DNA from: Candidatus Angelobacter sp. Gp1-AA117
Lineage (GTDB): Bacteria; Acidobacteriota; Terriglobia; Terriglobales; Acidobacteriaceae
Direction of reading: 5' to 3'
Length of the DNA: 32,730 nt
Assembly (NCBI GenBank): GCA_003223515.1
Contig: QHVI01000062.1
Coordinates: 1-32,730, forward strand
Below the pieces are notes generated by a model. It ran no database searches, was not told the DNA's origin, and worked only from the letters and a program-made list of their open reading frames with translations. How positions within the stretch are numbered: the first letter of the stretch is position 1; every line of letters starts with the position of its first letter. Shown piece after piece: positions 7,754 to 15,721 of the stretch. A program made the position numbers and the translations under genes.

Positions 7754-8911
7754 ATGAAGAAAAAAGAACTTGGATTTGCAACCACGGCCATCCATGTTGG
7801 CCAGGAACCCGAACCCTCAACCGGAGCAGTGACTGTACCGATCTTCCTTACGTCGACGTATGTGCAGGAAGAGATCGGAAAAAACAAAGGATACGAATAC
7901 GCGCGCGTCTCCAATCCTACCCGTACGCGGCTCGAGCAGAATCTTGCCGCAGTGGAAGGCGGAAGATCAGCGCACGTGTTTGGCAGCGGCATGGCGGCGA
8001 CGACTGCCGTGACTCAGGCGTTTTTGAAACAGGGCGACCACCTGATCTGCGGGCACGACACTTACGGTGGAACGCCCCGCCTTTTCAACCAGGTGATTGC
8101 CAATTACGGCGTGGAATTCAGCTATGTGAATACCTCCGATCCAGCCGCAGTAAAAAAAGCGATGCGGCGGAATACAAAGATCATCTGGATCGAGACGCCG
8201 ACCAATCCGCTGATGGTGCTCACAGATATTCAGGCGATTGCCAAAATTGCTCACGATGGCGGCGCTGAACTGGCCGTGGACAATACCTTCATGTCACCGT
8301 ATCTGCAGAGTCCGCTGGAGTTTGGCGCGGATATGGTGGTGCACTCCACTACCAAGTTCCTCAACGGCCACAGTGACGGTCTTGGCGGTGTTGTTGTGGC
8401 CACCAAACCTGAGCACGCGGAGAAGCTTGCATTTCTGCAAAAGGCCGTGGGGGCCATTCTCTCTCCGTTTGAGTGTTGGCTGGTGCTGCGCGGTGTAAAG
8501 ACCCTGGCCGTGCGTATGGAAAAGCACGAAAGCAATGGCCGTGCGGTAGCGGCATTTCTCAACAAGCATCGCAAAGTGAAAAAGGTTTTCTATCCCGGAT
8601 TGCCCGATCATCCCCAATTCAAGCTGGCCAAGAAGCAGATGCGCGGCTTCGGCTCCATGATTACCTTTGAAACCGGGTCGCTTGAGAACGCGAACAAGTT
8701 GCTGCGCAGGGTGCAGGTGTGCTTCCTGGCTGAATCGCTGGGAGGAGTTGAGACTTTGATTTCCCATCCGGCTACCATGACCCATGCCGCTCTGGGCGTT
8801 GAAGGACGCAGGAAGATCGGCCTTACCGACGGCCTGGTGCGCATCTCTGTGGGCATTGAAGATGTGGATGACCTCATTGCCGATCTGGACCAGGCCTTAT
8901 CGGCGATTTAG
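7754..8911 (+). CDS. Cystathionine gamma-synthase/lyase family PLP enzyme
   Basis: The 385-residue product belongs to the Cys/Met metabolism PLP family (fold type I). N-terminal YARVSNPTR binds PLP, K201 in HSTTKFLNGHSD is the Schiff-base lysine, and SLGGVETLISHPATMTHA is the C-terminal substrate-carboxylate motif. The family includes MetB, cystathionine gamma-lyase and O-acetylhomoserine sulfhydrylase, which sequence motifs alone do not separate safely. The MccA-like gene just upstream favours gamma-lyase in reverse transsulfuration (inference). I chose ATG 7754; a TTG four codons upstream is possible. No clear ribosome site is visible. The 200-bp gap to the previous gene leaves room for its own promoter. 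Confidence 0.93.
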   Translation: MKKKELGFATTAIHVGQEPEPSTGAVTVPIFLTSTYVQEEIGKNKGYEYARVSNPTRTRLEQNLAAVEGGRSAHVFGSGMAATTAVTQAFLKQGDHLICGHDTYGGTPRLFNQVIANYGVEFSYVNTSDPAAVKKAMRRNTKIIWIETPTNPLMVLTDIQAIAKIAHDGGAELAVDNTFMSPYLQSPLEFGADMVVHSTTKFLNGHSDGLGGVVVATKPEHAEKLAFLQKAVGAILSPFECWLVLRGVKTLAVRMEKHESNGRAVAAFLNKHRKVKKVFYPGLPDHPQFKLAKKQMRGFGSMITFETGSLENANKLLRRVQVCFLAESLGGVETLISHPATMTHAALGVEGRRKIGLTDGLVRISVGIEDVDDLIADLDQALSAI

Positions 8912-8951
8912 CCTGGTGTTGTGAAACAACTTACAATGCAACCAGAATCCT

Positions 8952-9050
8952 TATGGAGCGCAGTCGCCTGGCCCTATTATGCGCCGCATTTGCGCATAAT
9001 AGGGTGGAGGTGTCCTCGGCTGCGTGGAAGAATCCTTGCAACTGAATCTT
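8952..9050 (+). repeat. Enlarged copy of the GGAGCGCAGCCGCC palindromic element
   Basis: The ends match the short copies at 9882 and 10383: TATGGAGCGCAG at the left, then CCTCGGCTGCG and GAATC(C/T)TTGCAA at the right. Where those copies have a 4-base loop this one carries about 40 extra bases. The element ends only 5 bp before the methyltransferase start and may form part of its leader. Confidence 0.75.
8972..9004. repeat. Perfect 13-bp palindrome nested in the repeat
   Basis: CCCTATTATGCGC (8972-8984) pairs with GCGCATAATAGGG (8992-9004) across loop CGCATTT. It lies 61 bp after the stop of the cystathionine enzyme gene. No T-run follows, so it is more likely a mobile or repeat insertion, or an mRNA-end structure, than a classic terminator. 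Confidence 0.8.
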
Positions 9051-9055
9051 TGTAG

Positions 9056-9844
9056 ATGACCGTTCGCGAATGGAACTCGGCCGCCTATCACTCCCTGTCT
9101 GATCCGCAGTTTGGCTGGGGAATGAATGTCCTGCGCAGGCTGGAGCAGGAATATCTGCGGGGGAATGAGCACATCCTTGATGCCGGCTGCGGCTCGGGAC
9201 GCATCACCGCCGAACTTCTGAAATCGTTTCCGCGAGTGCGGGTCACCGCCGTAGACGCCTCGAAGAACATGGTCGATGGGGCCCGCCAGACGCTGCTTCC
9301 ATTTGGAGAACGGGTTACAACACAGCAGCTTGATCTTCTGGAACTCTCGGCCGAACAGGAATTCGACATTATCTTCAGTACTGCCGTTTTTCACTGGATC
9401 AAAGATCATGATCGCCTGTTTCGAAACCTGTTTCACGCGTTGCGGCCGGGAGGGCTTTTGCTCGCCCAGTGTGGCGGCGGACCCAACCTGAAACGGTTGC
9501 GAGAGCGCACCCAGCAGGTGATGGCTTTACCGGAGTTTGCTCCTTATTTCAAGGACTGGCAGCGTGTATGGGAGTATCCAGACCCGGAGACAACGCTCGA
9601 ACGCCTCAAGCGTCCCGGATTCATAAAGATCGATACGGGCCTGGAAATCGCTCCGACGCAGCTTCCCGATGCCGAGACATTCCGCCAATTTCAGGCAACG
9701 GTCACGCTGCATCCTTATCTGGAGCGCCTGCCGCAGGAATTGCACCACCGTTTTCTCGACCCCATTGTGGAGCAGTTCTCGCAGGACAAACCGCCCTTCC
9801 TGCTCGACTACTGGCGCCTCAACATCTACGCCAGGAAACCTTAA
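9056..9844 (+). CDS. SAM-dependent methyltransferase, trans-aconitate methyltransferase-like
   Basis: The 262-residue product has a class I Rossmann methyltransferase core. Motif I is LDAGCGSGR (41-49). An acidic residue ends beta-2 (AVDAS), and IIFSTAVFHWIKD corresponds to the motif IV region. LRPGGLLLAQCGG is the usual post-core strand. The opening WNSAAYHSLSDPQFGWGM resembles the W..Y...S..Q start of Tam-type enzymes, which methylate small carboxylates, but the substrate here is unknown. The start lies directly after the enlarged palindromic repeat and has no clear ribosome site. A further short copy of that element follows 38 bp after the stop. Confidence 0.85.
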   Translation: MTVREWNSAAYHSLSDPQFGWGMNVLRRLEQEYLRGNEHILDAGCGSGRITAELLKSFPRVRVTAVDASKNMVDGARQTLLPFGERVTTQQLDLLELSAEQEFDIIFSTAVFHWIKDHDRLFRNLFHALRPGGLLLAQCGGGPNLKRLRERTQQVMALPEFAPYFKDWQRVWEYPDPETTLERLKRPGFIKIDTGLEIAPTQLPDAETFRQFQATVTLHPYLERLPQELHHRFLDPIVEQFSQDKPPFLLDYWRLNIYARKP

Positions 9845-9881
9845 ACCACAGCGCAGCAGAGCCGCACCAAACACGAAAATC

Positions 9882-9927
9882 ATTATGGAGCGCAGCCGCC
9901 CTCGGCTGCGAGGGATAAATCTTTCGT
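9882..9927 (+). repeat. GGAGCGCAGCCGCC palindromic element, short copy
   Basis: CGCAGCCG and CGGCTGCG form an 8-bp perfect stem with loop CCCT (9891-9910). The flanks TTATGGAG and GATAAATCTTT are shared with the other copies. It is a REP-like intergenic element. Confidence 0.8.
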
Positions 9928-9969
9928 GAGTCGAGAAGAATTTGACGAACAGCAATACACATCAACTAC

Positions 9970-10028
9970 TTTTGTTGCCTTCGCGTCCTTTGCGGTAAAA
10001 GGTTTTGGTTGTGGCTCGCCACGCTGTG
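9970..10028 (+). repeat. Dispersed TTTGCGTCC-type intergenic repeat, copy 2
   Basis: Bases 9991-10021 are identical to 6540-6570, and the preceding part reads TTCGCGTCCTTTGCGG. It ends at the 3' end of cutA, which converges from the other strand. Confidence 0.75.
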
Positions 10029-10029
10029 A

Positions 10030-10347
10030 TTAATCAACGTTCTCAGCAATCCACTTCAGGTAAGGCTCGCTGCCGGCCTCAATTTCCAGCATCACGCACT
10101 CGGGTAAATCATATGAGTGCAGCTCCCGGATAGCATCCCGCACGCGCTCGAATGCCGCTGCCTGGGTCTTGATTATCAGCAGCCACTCGGTGGCGCTCTC
10201 AACCTTACCTTGCCAGCGATAAATTGATTCAATTTGCGGAATGATATTCACGCAGGCAGCCAATCGGCGCTCCACCAATGCCTGGGCAATCTTGCGGGCC
10301 TCTTCGGCAGACCCTGCGGTACTCAGTACAATGCGCGCTTCGCTCAT
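10030..10347 (-). CDS. cutA: CutA divalent-cation tolerance protein
   Basis: The 105-residue product has the normal CutA length. Family motifs are present in order: RRLAACVNIIP, IYRWQGKVE, LLIIKT, HSYDLPEC and a final YLKWI. CutA forms ferredoxin-like trimers and is linked to copper and other divalent-metal tolerance, although its exact role is unsettled. ATG 10347 was chosen; TTG three codons upstream gives 108 residues. The gene is divergent from the phosphohexomutase and convergent with the methyltransferase, so it is probably a single-gene unit. A palindromic repeat lies about 36 bp upstream of its start. Confidence 0.95.
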   Translation of the reverse strand: MSEARIVLSTAGSAEEARKIAQALVERRLAACVNIIPQIESIYRWQGKVESATEWLLIIKTQAAAFERVRDAIRELHSYDLPECVMLEIEAGSEPYLKWIAENVD

Positions 10348-10382
10348 CTTGATCAACTCTGTTATACGCCCAATTCAAATCT

Positions 10383-10429
10383 TTATGGAGCGCAGCCGCC
10401 CTCGGCTGCGCGGGAGAATCTTTGCAAGC
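10383..10429 (+). repeat. GGAGCGCAGCCGCC palindromic element, short copy
   Basis: The CGCAGCCG/CGGCTGCG stem and CCCT loop are identical to those of the 9882 copy. The right flank GAATCTTTGCAA matches the enlarged copy. It lies between the divergent cutA and phosphohexomutase genes, so it may sit in both leaders. Confidence 0.8.
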
Positions 10430-10504
10430 TATTTAAGAGATGTCTCTAGTCTTGGCAGCTTCGCGCTAGCTGCATTCTTGCGGTACATTGATTGTCAGGC
10501 ATTT

Positions 10505-10524
10505 CTCCACAAAACCCTGTGGAG
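10505..10524 (+). promoter_or_regulatory. Hairpin in the phosphohexomutase leader
   Basis: CTCCACA (10505-10511) and TGTGGAG (10518-10524) form a perfect 7-bp stem with loop AAACCC. It lies 32 bp before the ATG. It could be an operator or an mRNA structure; no T-run follows. Confidence 0.35.
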
Positions 10525-10556
10525 CATAACTGCAACTAAAGAAAGTGCCTTCCCAC

Positions 10557-11966
10557 ATGAGTACTGCGCAAATCAAATTTGGCACCTCCGGATGGCGTGC
10601 CATCATTGCCGAGGATTTCACCATTGCCAACGTGCGTCGCGCCGTGACCGGCATTGCCCGCTATGTGGCCTCACAAAAAAGCAGCGAAGCAAGAGTCATC
10701 GTTGGCCGCGATCCGCGCTATATGGGTGAGCGTTTCGTGGAAGTGGCGGCTCAGGTGCTGAGCAGCTTTGGTGTGCAACCGCTGATCATCCCTGAGGCGG
10801 CTCCTACTCCGGCCATCGCCTTTGAAGTCATGCGCCTCAAGACCGACGGTGCCATCAACTTCACTGCTTCGCATAATCCTCCGGAGTACAACGGCATTAA
10901 ATTTTCCACGCCGGATGGCGCGCCCGCTCTGCCTGAAGCGACTAAGAAAATTGAAAGCCTGGTTCCTGTCAACGGAGACTATTCTGGCGGAACCGCTGGG
11001 GAGCGCAAGATCGAGCCTGAGACCATCGATCCTAAGCCTGCCTATCTGGCGCGCTTAAAGGAGATTATCGACCTGCCTCTTATTAAGAACTCAGGTCTGA
11101 AAGTGGTTTACGATCCGCTGTGGGGCGCGGCCCGCAGCTATCCTGACCAACTGTTGCGTGAAGCAGGCATTGAAGTAGCTACCGTGCATGACACTCGTGA
11201 CGTTCTGTTTGGCGGCCATGCGCCCGAACCTGATGGTGAATTGCTCGATGAGATGCGGAAGAAGATGAAGTCCATGGGCGCCCGCATCGGCATAGCGACG
11301 GACGGCGATGCTGACCGCTTTGGCATTGTCGACGAAGACGGCTCTTTCATCCAGCCAAACTATATTATTGCGCTGCTGTTCGATTACCTGGTGGAGACTC
11401 GCGGATGGAAGAACGGAGTAGGGAAGTCAGTAGCCACTACGAACATGATCAACGCGCTTGCCGCTCATTACAATGTGCCGTTGTATGAAACTCCTGTGGG
11501 CTTCAAATACATTGGCGAACTGATCAAATCTGATAAGATCGCGATTGGCGGGGAAGAGAGCGCCGGACTCTCGATTCGCTATCACGTTCCTGAAAAAGAT
11601 GGCATCCTTGCCGGGCTGCTCTGCTGCGAAGCAGTAGCGCGCCGGGGCAAATCCCTGGGACAACAGCTTCGCGACCTATTTAACAAAGTTGGTTCCTTTT
11701 ACCCTCAGCGGGAAAATTTCCGCTTGACGCCGGAAGTGAAAGAGAAGTTCACTGGTAAGTTGCGCTCTGATCCGGTGGAACTCTCCGGCCGCAAAGTGCA
11801 GCAGGTGGTGCGAACGGACGGACTGAAGCTGGTCTTCGAGGATGGCTCCTGGGTGTGTTACCGGCTTTCAGGAACTGAACCGGTAGTCAGGCTTTACTCA
11901 GAGGCGAAGTCGGAAGCAGACTTGAAGAAACTTTCCTCAGCCGCAAAAGACTGGATCTTTAAGTAA
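10557..11966 (+). CDS. Alpha-D-phosphohexomutase (phosphoglucomutase/phosphomannomutase family)
   Basis: The 469-residue enzyme moves phosphate between C1 and C6 of hexose phosphates, feeding glycogen or cell-surface sugar synthesis. All four active-site elements are present. The phospho-serine loop is TASHNPPEYNG (S105), the magnesium loop TDGDADRFG (D249, D251, D253), the sugar loop GGEESAG, and the C-terminal phosphate loop RLSGTEPVVR. Substrate choice between glucose and mannose phosphate cannot be read from these motifs. ATG 10557 is preferred; GTG 10545 is the alternative and neither has a clear ribosome site. The FtsB-like gene starts 9 bp after the stop, so the two are probably co-transcribed. 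Confidence 0.95.
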   Translation: MSTAQIKFGTSGWRAIIAEDFTIANVRRAVTGIARYVASQKSSEARVIVGRDPRYMGERFVEVAAQVLSSFGVQPLIIPEAAPTPAIAFEVMRLKTDGAINFTASHNPPEYNGIKFSTPDGAPALPEATKKIESLVPVNGDYSGGTAGERKIEPETIDPKPAYLARLKEIIDLPLIKNSGLKVVYDPLWGAARSYPDQLLREAGIEVATVHDTRDVLFGGHAPEPDGELLDEMRKKMKSMGARIGIATDGDADRFGIVDEDGSFIQPNYIIALLFDYLVETRGWKNGVGKSVATTNMINALAAHYNVPLYETPVGFKYIGELIKSDKIAIGGEESAGLSIRYHVPEKDGILAGLLCCEAVARRGKSLGQQLRDLFNKVGSFYPQRENFRLTPEVKEKFTGKLRSDPVELSGRKVQQVVRTDGLKLVFEDGSWVCYRLSGTEPVVRLYSEAKSEADLKKLSSAAKDWIFK

Positions 11967-11975
11967 GGAACGGAT

Positions 11976-12323
11976 CTGCCAAAAATTTTCCAGAACGCAA
12001 TTCACTGGTTCTACCAATCGCGGCGCAAACTCGCCACGTGCGGCGTTGGCCTGCTGGCCTGCTTCGTGGCCTGGCATGTGGTCTTTGGAGCCAACGGGCT
12101 CATGGTGTACCAGCAGAAGCGCCAGGAGTACCGCCAGTTGCAGCAGCAGATTCAGTCTGTGCAGCAGCAGAATCAGTACCTGGAACAGCAAATCAAAGCT
12201 TTAAAGAGTGATCCGCAAACCATTGAAAAAGAAGCTCGGGAGAGGCTGCGCTATGCCCGGCCGGGAGAGGTCGTTTATACCTTGCCGGGCAAATCATCCA
12301 GTGTCCCTGCCAGCAAGAAGTGA
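11976..12323 (+). CDS. ftsB: FtsB/DivIC-like septum formation initiator, apparent CTG start
   Basis: The frame encodes a short cytoplasmic N-terminus, one membrane helix (about 19-38), a Gln-rich coiled coil (about 45-77) and the family tail IEKEARERLRYARPGEVVYT. This is the layout of FtsB/DivIC, which joins FtsL and FtsQ in the divisome. From the preceding in-frame TAA (11964-11966) to a GTG at 12066 there is no ATG, GTG or TTG, yet the membrane helix lies within that stretch. CTG at 11976 lies five bases after AAGGAA (11965-11970), giving a 115-residue protein. Starting at 12066 would delete most of the helix. Translation is likely coupled to the phosphohexomutase gene. Confidence 0.85.
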   Translation: MPKIFQNAIHWFYQSRRKLATCGVGLLACFVAWHVVFGANGLMVYQQKRQEYRQLQQQIQSVQQQNQYLEQQIKALKSDPQTIEKEARERLRYARPGEVVYTLPGKSSSVPASKK

Positions 12324-12375
12324 GCAAGATAGGGCATGTCCTGAAGGCCATCGTCCTTTATAATGTACTCTGCGA

Positions 12376-12403
12376 TTGCCCAATCACCATAAATCGTTAT
12401 ACA
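12376..12403 (+). promoter_or_regulatory. Candidate sigma-70 promoter
   Basis: TTGCCC (12376-12381) and TATACA (12398-12403) are separated by 16 bp, about 110 bp upstream of the small secreted protein gene. The match to TTGACA/TATAAT is moderate. Confidence 0.4.
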
Positions 12404-12513
12404 ACATTGGAGGCTGCAACCTCAGCCGCGTTCCATACTCAATGTGTCACCAATTAAAGTGGCAGTGTGCCTGCCGAACTCAAAACTGAAAGACCTGAGG
12501 AGATGAACTGATA

Positions 12514-12885
12514 ATGAAGAAACTTGCGTTGACTCTGCTTGCATTTACTTTTCTGGTAGCCGTCTCCGTAGCCAAAGACAAGGCTGCCGGCGCCAAAGCT
12601 GAAAAGATCAGCGGATGGGTAAGCGATGAAAAGTGCGCTGCCAAGGGCTCCAATGCCTCCCACGCTGATTGTGCCAAGAAGTGCGCCGAAGCCGGCCAGA
12701 AGCTGGTTGTGGTTTCCGACAAAGGCCACAAAGTCTATAACGTGGACAACCAGGATGCGCTGAAGGGCCATGAAGGCCACCATGTGCGCGTGACTGCTTC
12801 CGACAACAATGGCACCCTCCATGTTGACAACGTCGACATGCTGAAGGACCAGGGCTCTTCCGAAAAGAAGGGCAGCGGCAAATAA
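12514..12885 (+). CDS. Small secreted Cys-containing protein (DUF5818-like)
   Basis: The 123-residue product opens with a Sec signal peptide (about 1-20, ending VSVAK). The mature part reads SGWVSDEKCAAKG, then H, C and KKC with fixed spacing, followed by KLVVVSDKGHKVYNVDNQDA and GHHVRVTA, a short beta-rich fold. This arrangement resembles the DUF5818-type periplasmic proteins frequent in Acidobacteria, whose role is unknown. Three cysteines (in EKC, ADC and KKC) and several histidines could bind metal, which is inference. The tail is Lys/Ser/Gly-rich. AGGAG lies 11 bases before the ATG, a slightly long spacing. A strong terminator follows. Confidence 0.75.
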   Translation: MKKLALTLLAFTFLVAVSVAKDKAAGAKAEKISGWVSDEKCAAKGSNASHADCAKKCAEAGQKLVVVSDKGHKVYNVDNQDALKGHEGHHVRVTASDNNGTLHVDNVDMLKDQGSSEKKGSGK

Positions 12886-12907
12886 CATCAGCATCAGCAA
12901 GGAATTC

Positions 12908-12934
12908 AGGCGGCCTGCGGGGCCGCCTTATTTA
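12908..12934 (+). terminator. Intrinsic terminator
   Basis: AGGCGGCC (12908-12915) pairs perfectly with GGCCGCCT (12921-12928) across loop TGCGG, followed by TATTTAT. It lies 22 bp after the small secreted protein gene. Confidence 0.85.
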
Positions 12935-13004
12935 TGTGTGGCCATGTGGGTTTAACCAATTGCTGTAGGTCCAATAAGGCTGCTATCCACCATCGGTCCG
13001 ATAC

Positions 13005-13775
13005 TTAGCGCACCACACCCTGCAGCGGGGAACTCGCCGTGGCATAGAGTTTCCTCGGCATGCGGCCGGCCAGATAGGCGGCGCGTCCGGCGAGGACGGC
13101 GTACTTCATGGCTTCGGCCATCAGCACCGGATCATCCGCATGAGCGATGCCGGAATTCATCAGCACCGCATCGGCGCCCAACTCCATGGCAATCGAAGCA
13201 TCAGAGGCTGTGCCGACTCCGGCATCCACGATCAGCGGAACATCGGTGACCAACTCACGCAGGATCTGGATATTCGCGGTGTTCTGGATTCCCAGGCCGC
13301 TGCCGATGGGGGCACCCAGAGGCATGATGGCGCTTGCGCCCGCGTCGAGAAGCCGCTTCGCAACCACCGGATCATCCGAGGTATAGGGCAGCACGGTAAA
13401 GCCTTCCTTCACCAGGATGCGCGTGGCCTCGATGGTGGCCTGCACGTCTGGATAAAGAGTTTTCTGGTCGCCAATGACTTCGATTTTCACCCAGTCGGAA
13501 AGGCCCACTTCGCGTCCCAGGCGGGCAGTACGCATGGCTTCATCAGCGGTGTAGCAGCCGGCGGTATTCGGCAGCAGAAAGTATCTGTGCGGATCGATAA
13601 AGTCGAGCAGCGATTCCTTGCTGCGGTCTAGATTCACCCGGCGGACAGCCACCGTCACCATCTCTGCTCCGCTGGCCTCGATGGCTCTTGCTGTCTCCTG
13701 GCCTGATTTGTATTTACCTGTGCCAACGATCAGGCGCGAGCGAAATTGCCGGCCTGCAATAACTAAGGGATCCAT
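13005..13775 (-). CDS. thiG: Thiazole synthase ThiG
   Basis: ThiG builds the thiazole phosphate of thiamine from deoxyxylulose phosphate, dehydroglycine and the sulfur carrier ThiS. The 256-residue product covers the whole TIM barrel. The opening [19 protein letters not shown], the Schiff-base lysine K97 in [31 protein letters not shown] and [20 protein letters not shown] are hallmark segments. No thiS, thiH/thiO or thiE is visible next to it, so here the gene is separated from the rest of the pathway. The ribosome site is weak (AGAG). It lies 158 bp downstream of the acyl-CoA synthetase on the same strand. Confidence 0.97.
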   Translation of the reverse strand: MDPLVIAGRQFRSRLIVGTGKYKSGQETARAIEASGAEMVTVAVRRVNLDRSKESLLDFIDPHRYFLLPNTAGCYTADEAMRTARLGREVGLSDWVKIEVIGDQKTLYPDVQATIEATRILVKEGFTVLPYTSDDPVVAKRLLDAGASAIMPLGAPIGSGLGIQNTANIQILRELVTDVPLIVDAGVGTASDASIAMELGADAVLMNSGIAHADDPVLMAEAMKYAVLAGRAAYLAGRMPRKLYATASSPLQGVVR

Positions 13776-13933
13776 AATTCTCTATATTGTAAAAGAACAC
13801 ACCACAAACGGCGCAGTGGCAAAGATCGGTTGATCGGGGGCGGAAAAGCTGACTACAGGTAAACAATTTACCGACTTACAAAATTACCCATTTACCCATT
13901 CATGCTTGTTTCGCATTTATTCGCGGGTTAGTT

Positions 13934-15721
13934 CTAGACCGGCGCCGTCTCCAGCGGATGCGGCTCCTGATACAGCTCGTCGATCTGCTGCTTGTATTTG
14001 GCTTCGATCACGCGCCGCTTCAGCTTCAGGGTGGGAGTGATCTCGCCGGTAGCCACGGTAAATTCATCGGGTACGACGATAATCTTCTTAATGGTTTCAA
14101 ACTGCGCCAGCTTTTTGTTCAGGTCTTCCACAATGCCCCGGTAGAGTTCGCGCACTTTGGAATGGTGTACCAGTTCCTCTCTGGAATTGAAGGTGACTCC
14201 ATTCACATGCGCCCAATCTGTCAGAAGTTCAAAATGGGGCGCAATAATCACCGAGGCATATTTGCGCTTGTCGCCAATGACGGCCGCCTGAGCGATGAGC
14301 ACGTTGGTCTTAAGCGCGTTTTCGATCGGCTGCGGGGCAATGAACTTACCGCCTGAAGTCTTGATCAGGTCTTTCTTGCGGTCGGTAATACTCAGGAAAC
14401 CTTCATCGTCAATCTGTCCGATATCGCCGGTCTTGAACCAGCCATCCGTAAAGGCAGCCTTAGTTTCTTCCGGCATGTTCCAGTAGCCCTTGAAAACCGT
14501 GGGGCCTTGGACCAGGATTTCGCCGTCCTCGGCAATCTTTACCTGCAGGTTGGGATAGGGCTTGCCGACTGAACCGATCTTGAATCCACCAGGACGGTTA
14601 ACCGAGATCACCGGCGAGGTTTCCGTGAGTCCATAACCTTCGCAGATCGGTATGCCCATGCAGCAGAACCATTCTGCCATGTCGTGTCCCAGAGGAGCGC
14701 CACCCGAATAATAGACGCGGCCATTGCCGCCAAGAGCATTCCGGACTTTCTTATAAACCAGCCTGTCTGCCAGCTTCCAGGCCATGCCTGTGGGCTTTTT
14801 GCCCTGCATGATCTCGTCCTTATGCTGTTCGCCCAGATGCACAGCCCAATTCAGAACCTTCTTTTTGAATCCAAAAGTCGCATGGCGCTCCACCTCCTGC
14901 CGCACCTTCTCATAGACGCGCGGCACCGCCACGATCACGGTGGGTTTCACCTCGTGCAGCATCTCGGGAAGCTTGTTGAAGTCCGGACAGTACGCAATGG
15001 TTATGCCGTTGTAGAAACACACATAATCCAGGTGCCGGGCGGTTACATGGGCCAGCGGCAGAAACGAGAGGTAAAGCTCTCCTTCAATCCACTCAGCATA
15101 AGAAGAAGCAGTTACGGCATTTGACGTGAGGTTTCCATGGCTGAGCATTACGCCCTTCGATGTGCCTGTAGTTCCTGAGGTATAGATCAGCGTGGCAATA
15201 TCGTCGGGCTGGATCTTGTGTGCCTGCTCATTGAAAGGAGCATCGTCTTCAGCAGAAGAGTCCTCCAGGAGAGGCCACATCGGGATTACATCCACTTCTG
15301 CAACGTCATCCATCACCACGATCTTTTCCAGGCTGGTCTTGTGCTTGATGGACTGTACCTTCTTCAACTGTTCTCTGGTGGAGACAAAGGCCACCCGCGC
15401 TCCGGAATGGCCGACAAGATAGGCGGTCTGGTCGGCGGTCAGCGTGGCGTAGATGGGAACGTCAATGATTCCGCTGCAGACGCAGGCGAAGTCGGCGATC
15501 ATCCATTCCGGGCGATTCTCGCTCAGGATGGCAATGCGGTCGCCCTTCTGCAGGCCCCATTGGCGAAAGGCCCGGGCCAGGTGGGTGACATATTCGTAAT
15601 ATTGGCGTGAAGAGACGATCTGCCAGCCCGTCGGCCGCTTGAATATTACGTGACGGGCGAGGTCGTGCGCTATAGAAGCAAAGAAAATCTCGGCAAGAGT
15701 TTTAGCTTCCATGTTTGGCAC
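13934..15721 (-). CDS. Long-chain acyl-CoA synthetase (AMP-binding enzyme)
   Basis: The 595-residue enzyme activates fatty acids with ATP to acyl-AMP and then acyl-CoA. The P-loop is YTSGTTGTSKG (180-190), the A5 motif GYGLTETSP (362-370), and A7/A8 follow as TGDIGQIDDEGFLSITDRKK, continuing to GGKFIAPQPIE. Length and motifs match FadD15-type (FAA1-like) synthetases. The GTG start at 15721 lies 4 bases after GGAG; ATG 15712 is the alternative. Either start overlaps the 3' end of the TetR gene, so translation is coupled. The neighbour suggests control by a fatty-acid-responsive TetR repressor. Confidence 0.95.
   Translation of the reverse strand: MPNMEAKTLAEIFFASIAHDLARHVIFKRPTGWQIVSSRQYYEYVTHLARAFRQWGLQKGDRIAILSENRPEWMIADFACVCSGIIDVPIYATLTADQTAYLVGHSGARVAFVSTREQLKKVQSIKHKTSLEKIVVMDDVAEVDVIPMWPLLEDSSAEDDAPFNEQAHKIQPDDIATLIYTSGTTGTSKGVMLSHGNLTSNAVTASSYAEWIEGELYLSFLPLAHVTARHLDYVCFYNGITIAYCPDFNKLPEMLHEVKPTVIVAVPRVYEKVRQEVERHATFGFKKKVLNWAVHLGEQHKDEIMQGKKPTGMAWKLADRLVYKKVRNALGGNGRVYYSGGAPLGHDMAEWFCCMGIPICEGYGLTETSPVISVNRPGGFKIGSVGKPYPNLQVKIAEDGEILVQGPTVFKGYWNMPEETKAAFTDGWFKTGDIGQIDDEGFLSITDRKKDLIKTSGGKFIAPQPIENALKTNVLIAQAAVIGDKRKYASVIIAPHFELLTDWAHVNGVTFNSREELVHHSKVRELYRGIVEDLNKKLAQFETIKKIIVVPDEFTVATGEITPTLKLKRRVIEAKYKQQIDELYQEPHPLETAPV

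Noticed and set aside
12454-12900. Minus-strand frame opposite the small secreted protein
   Set aside because: The plus-strand product has a signal peptide, a family-like Cys pattern and its own terminator. The reverse frame is a codon-bias shadow.
13858-13872. GGTAAACAATTTACC palindrome between thiG and the acyl-CoA synthetase gene
   Set aside because: The stem is only 6 bp and AT-rich with no T-run. It is likely to occur by chance in this AT-rich spacer.
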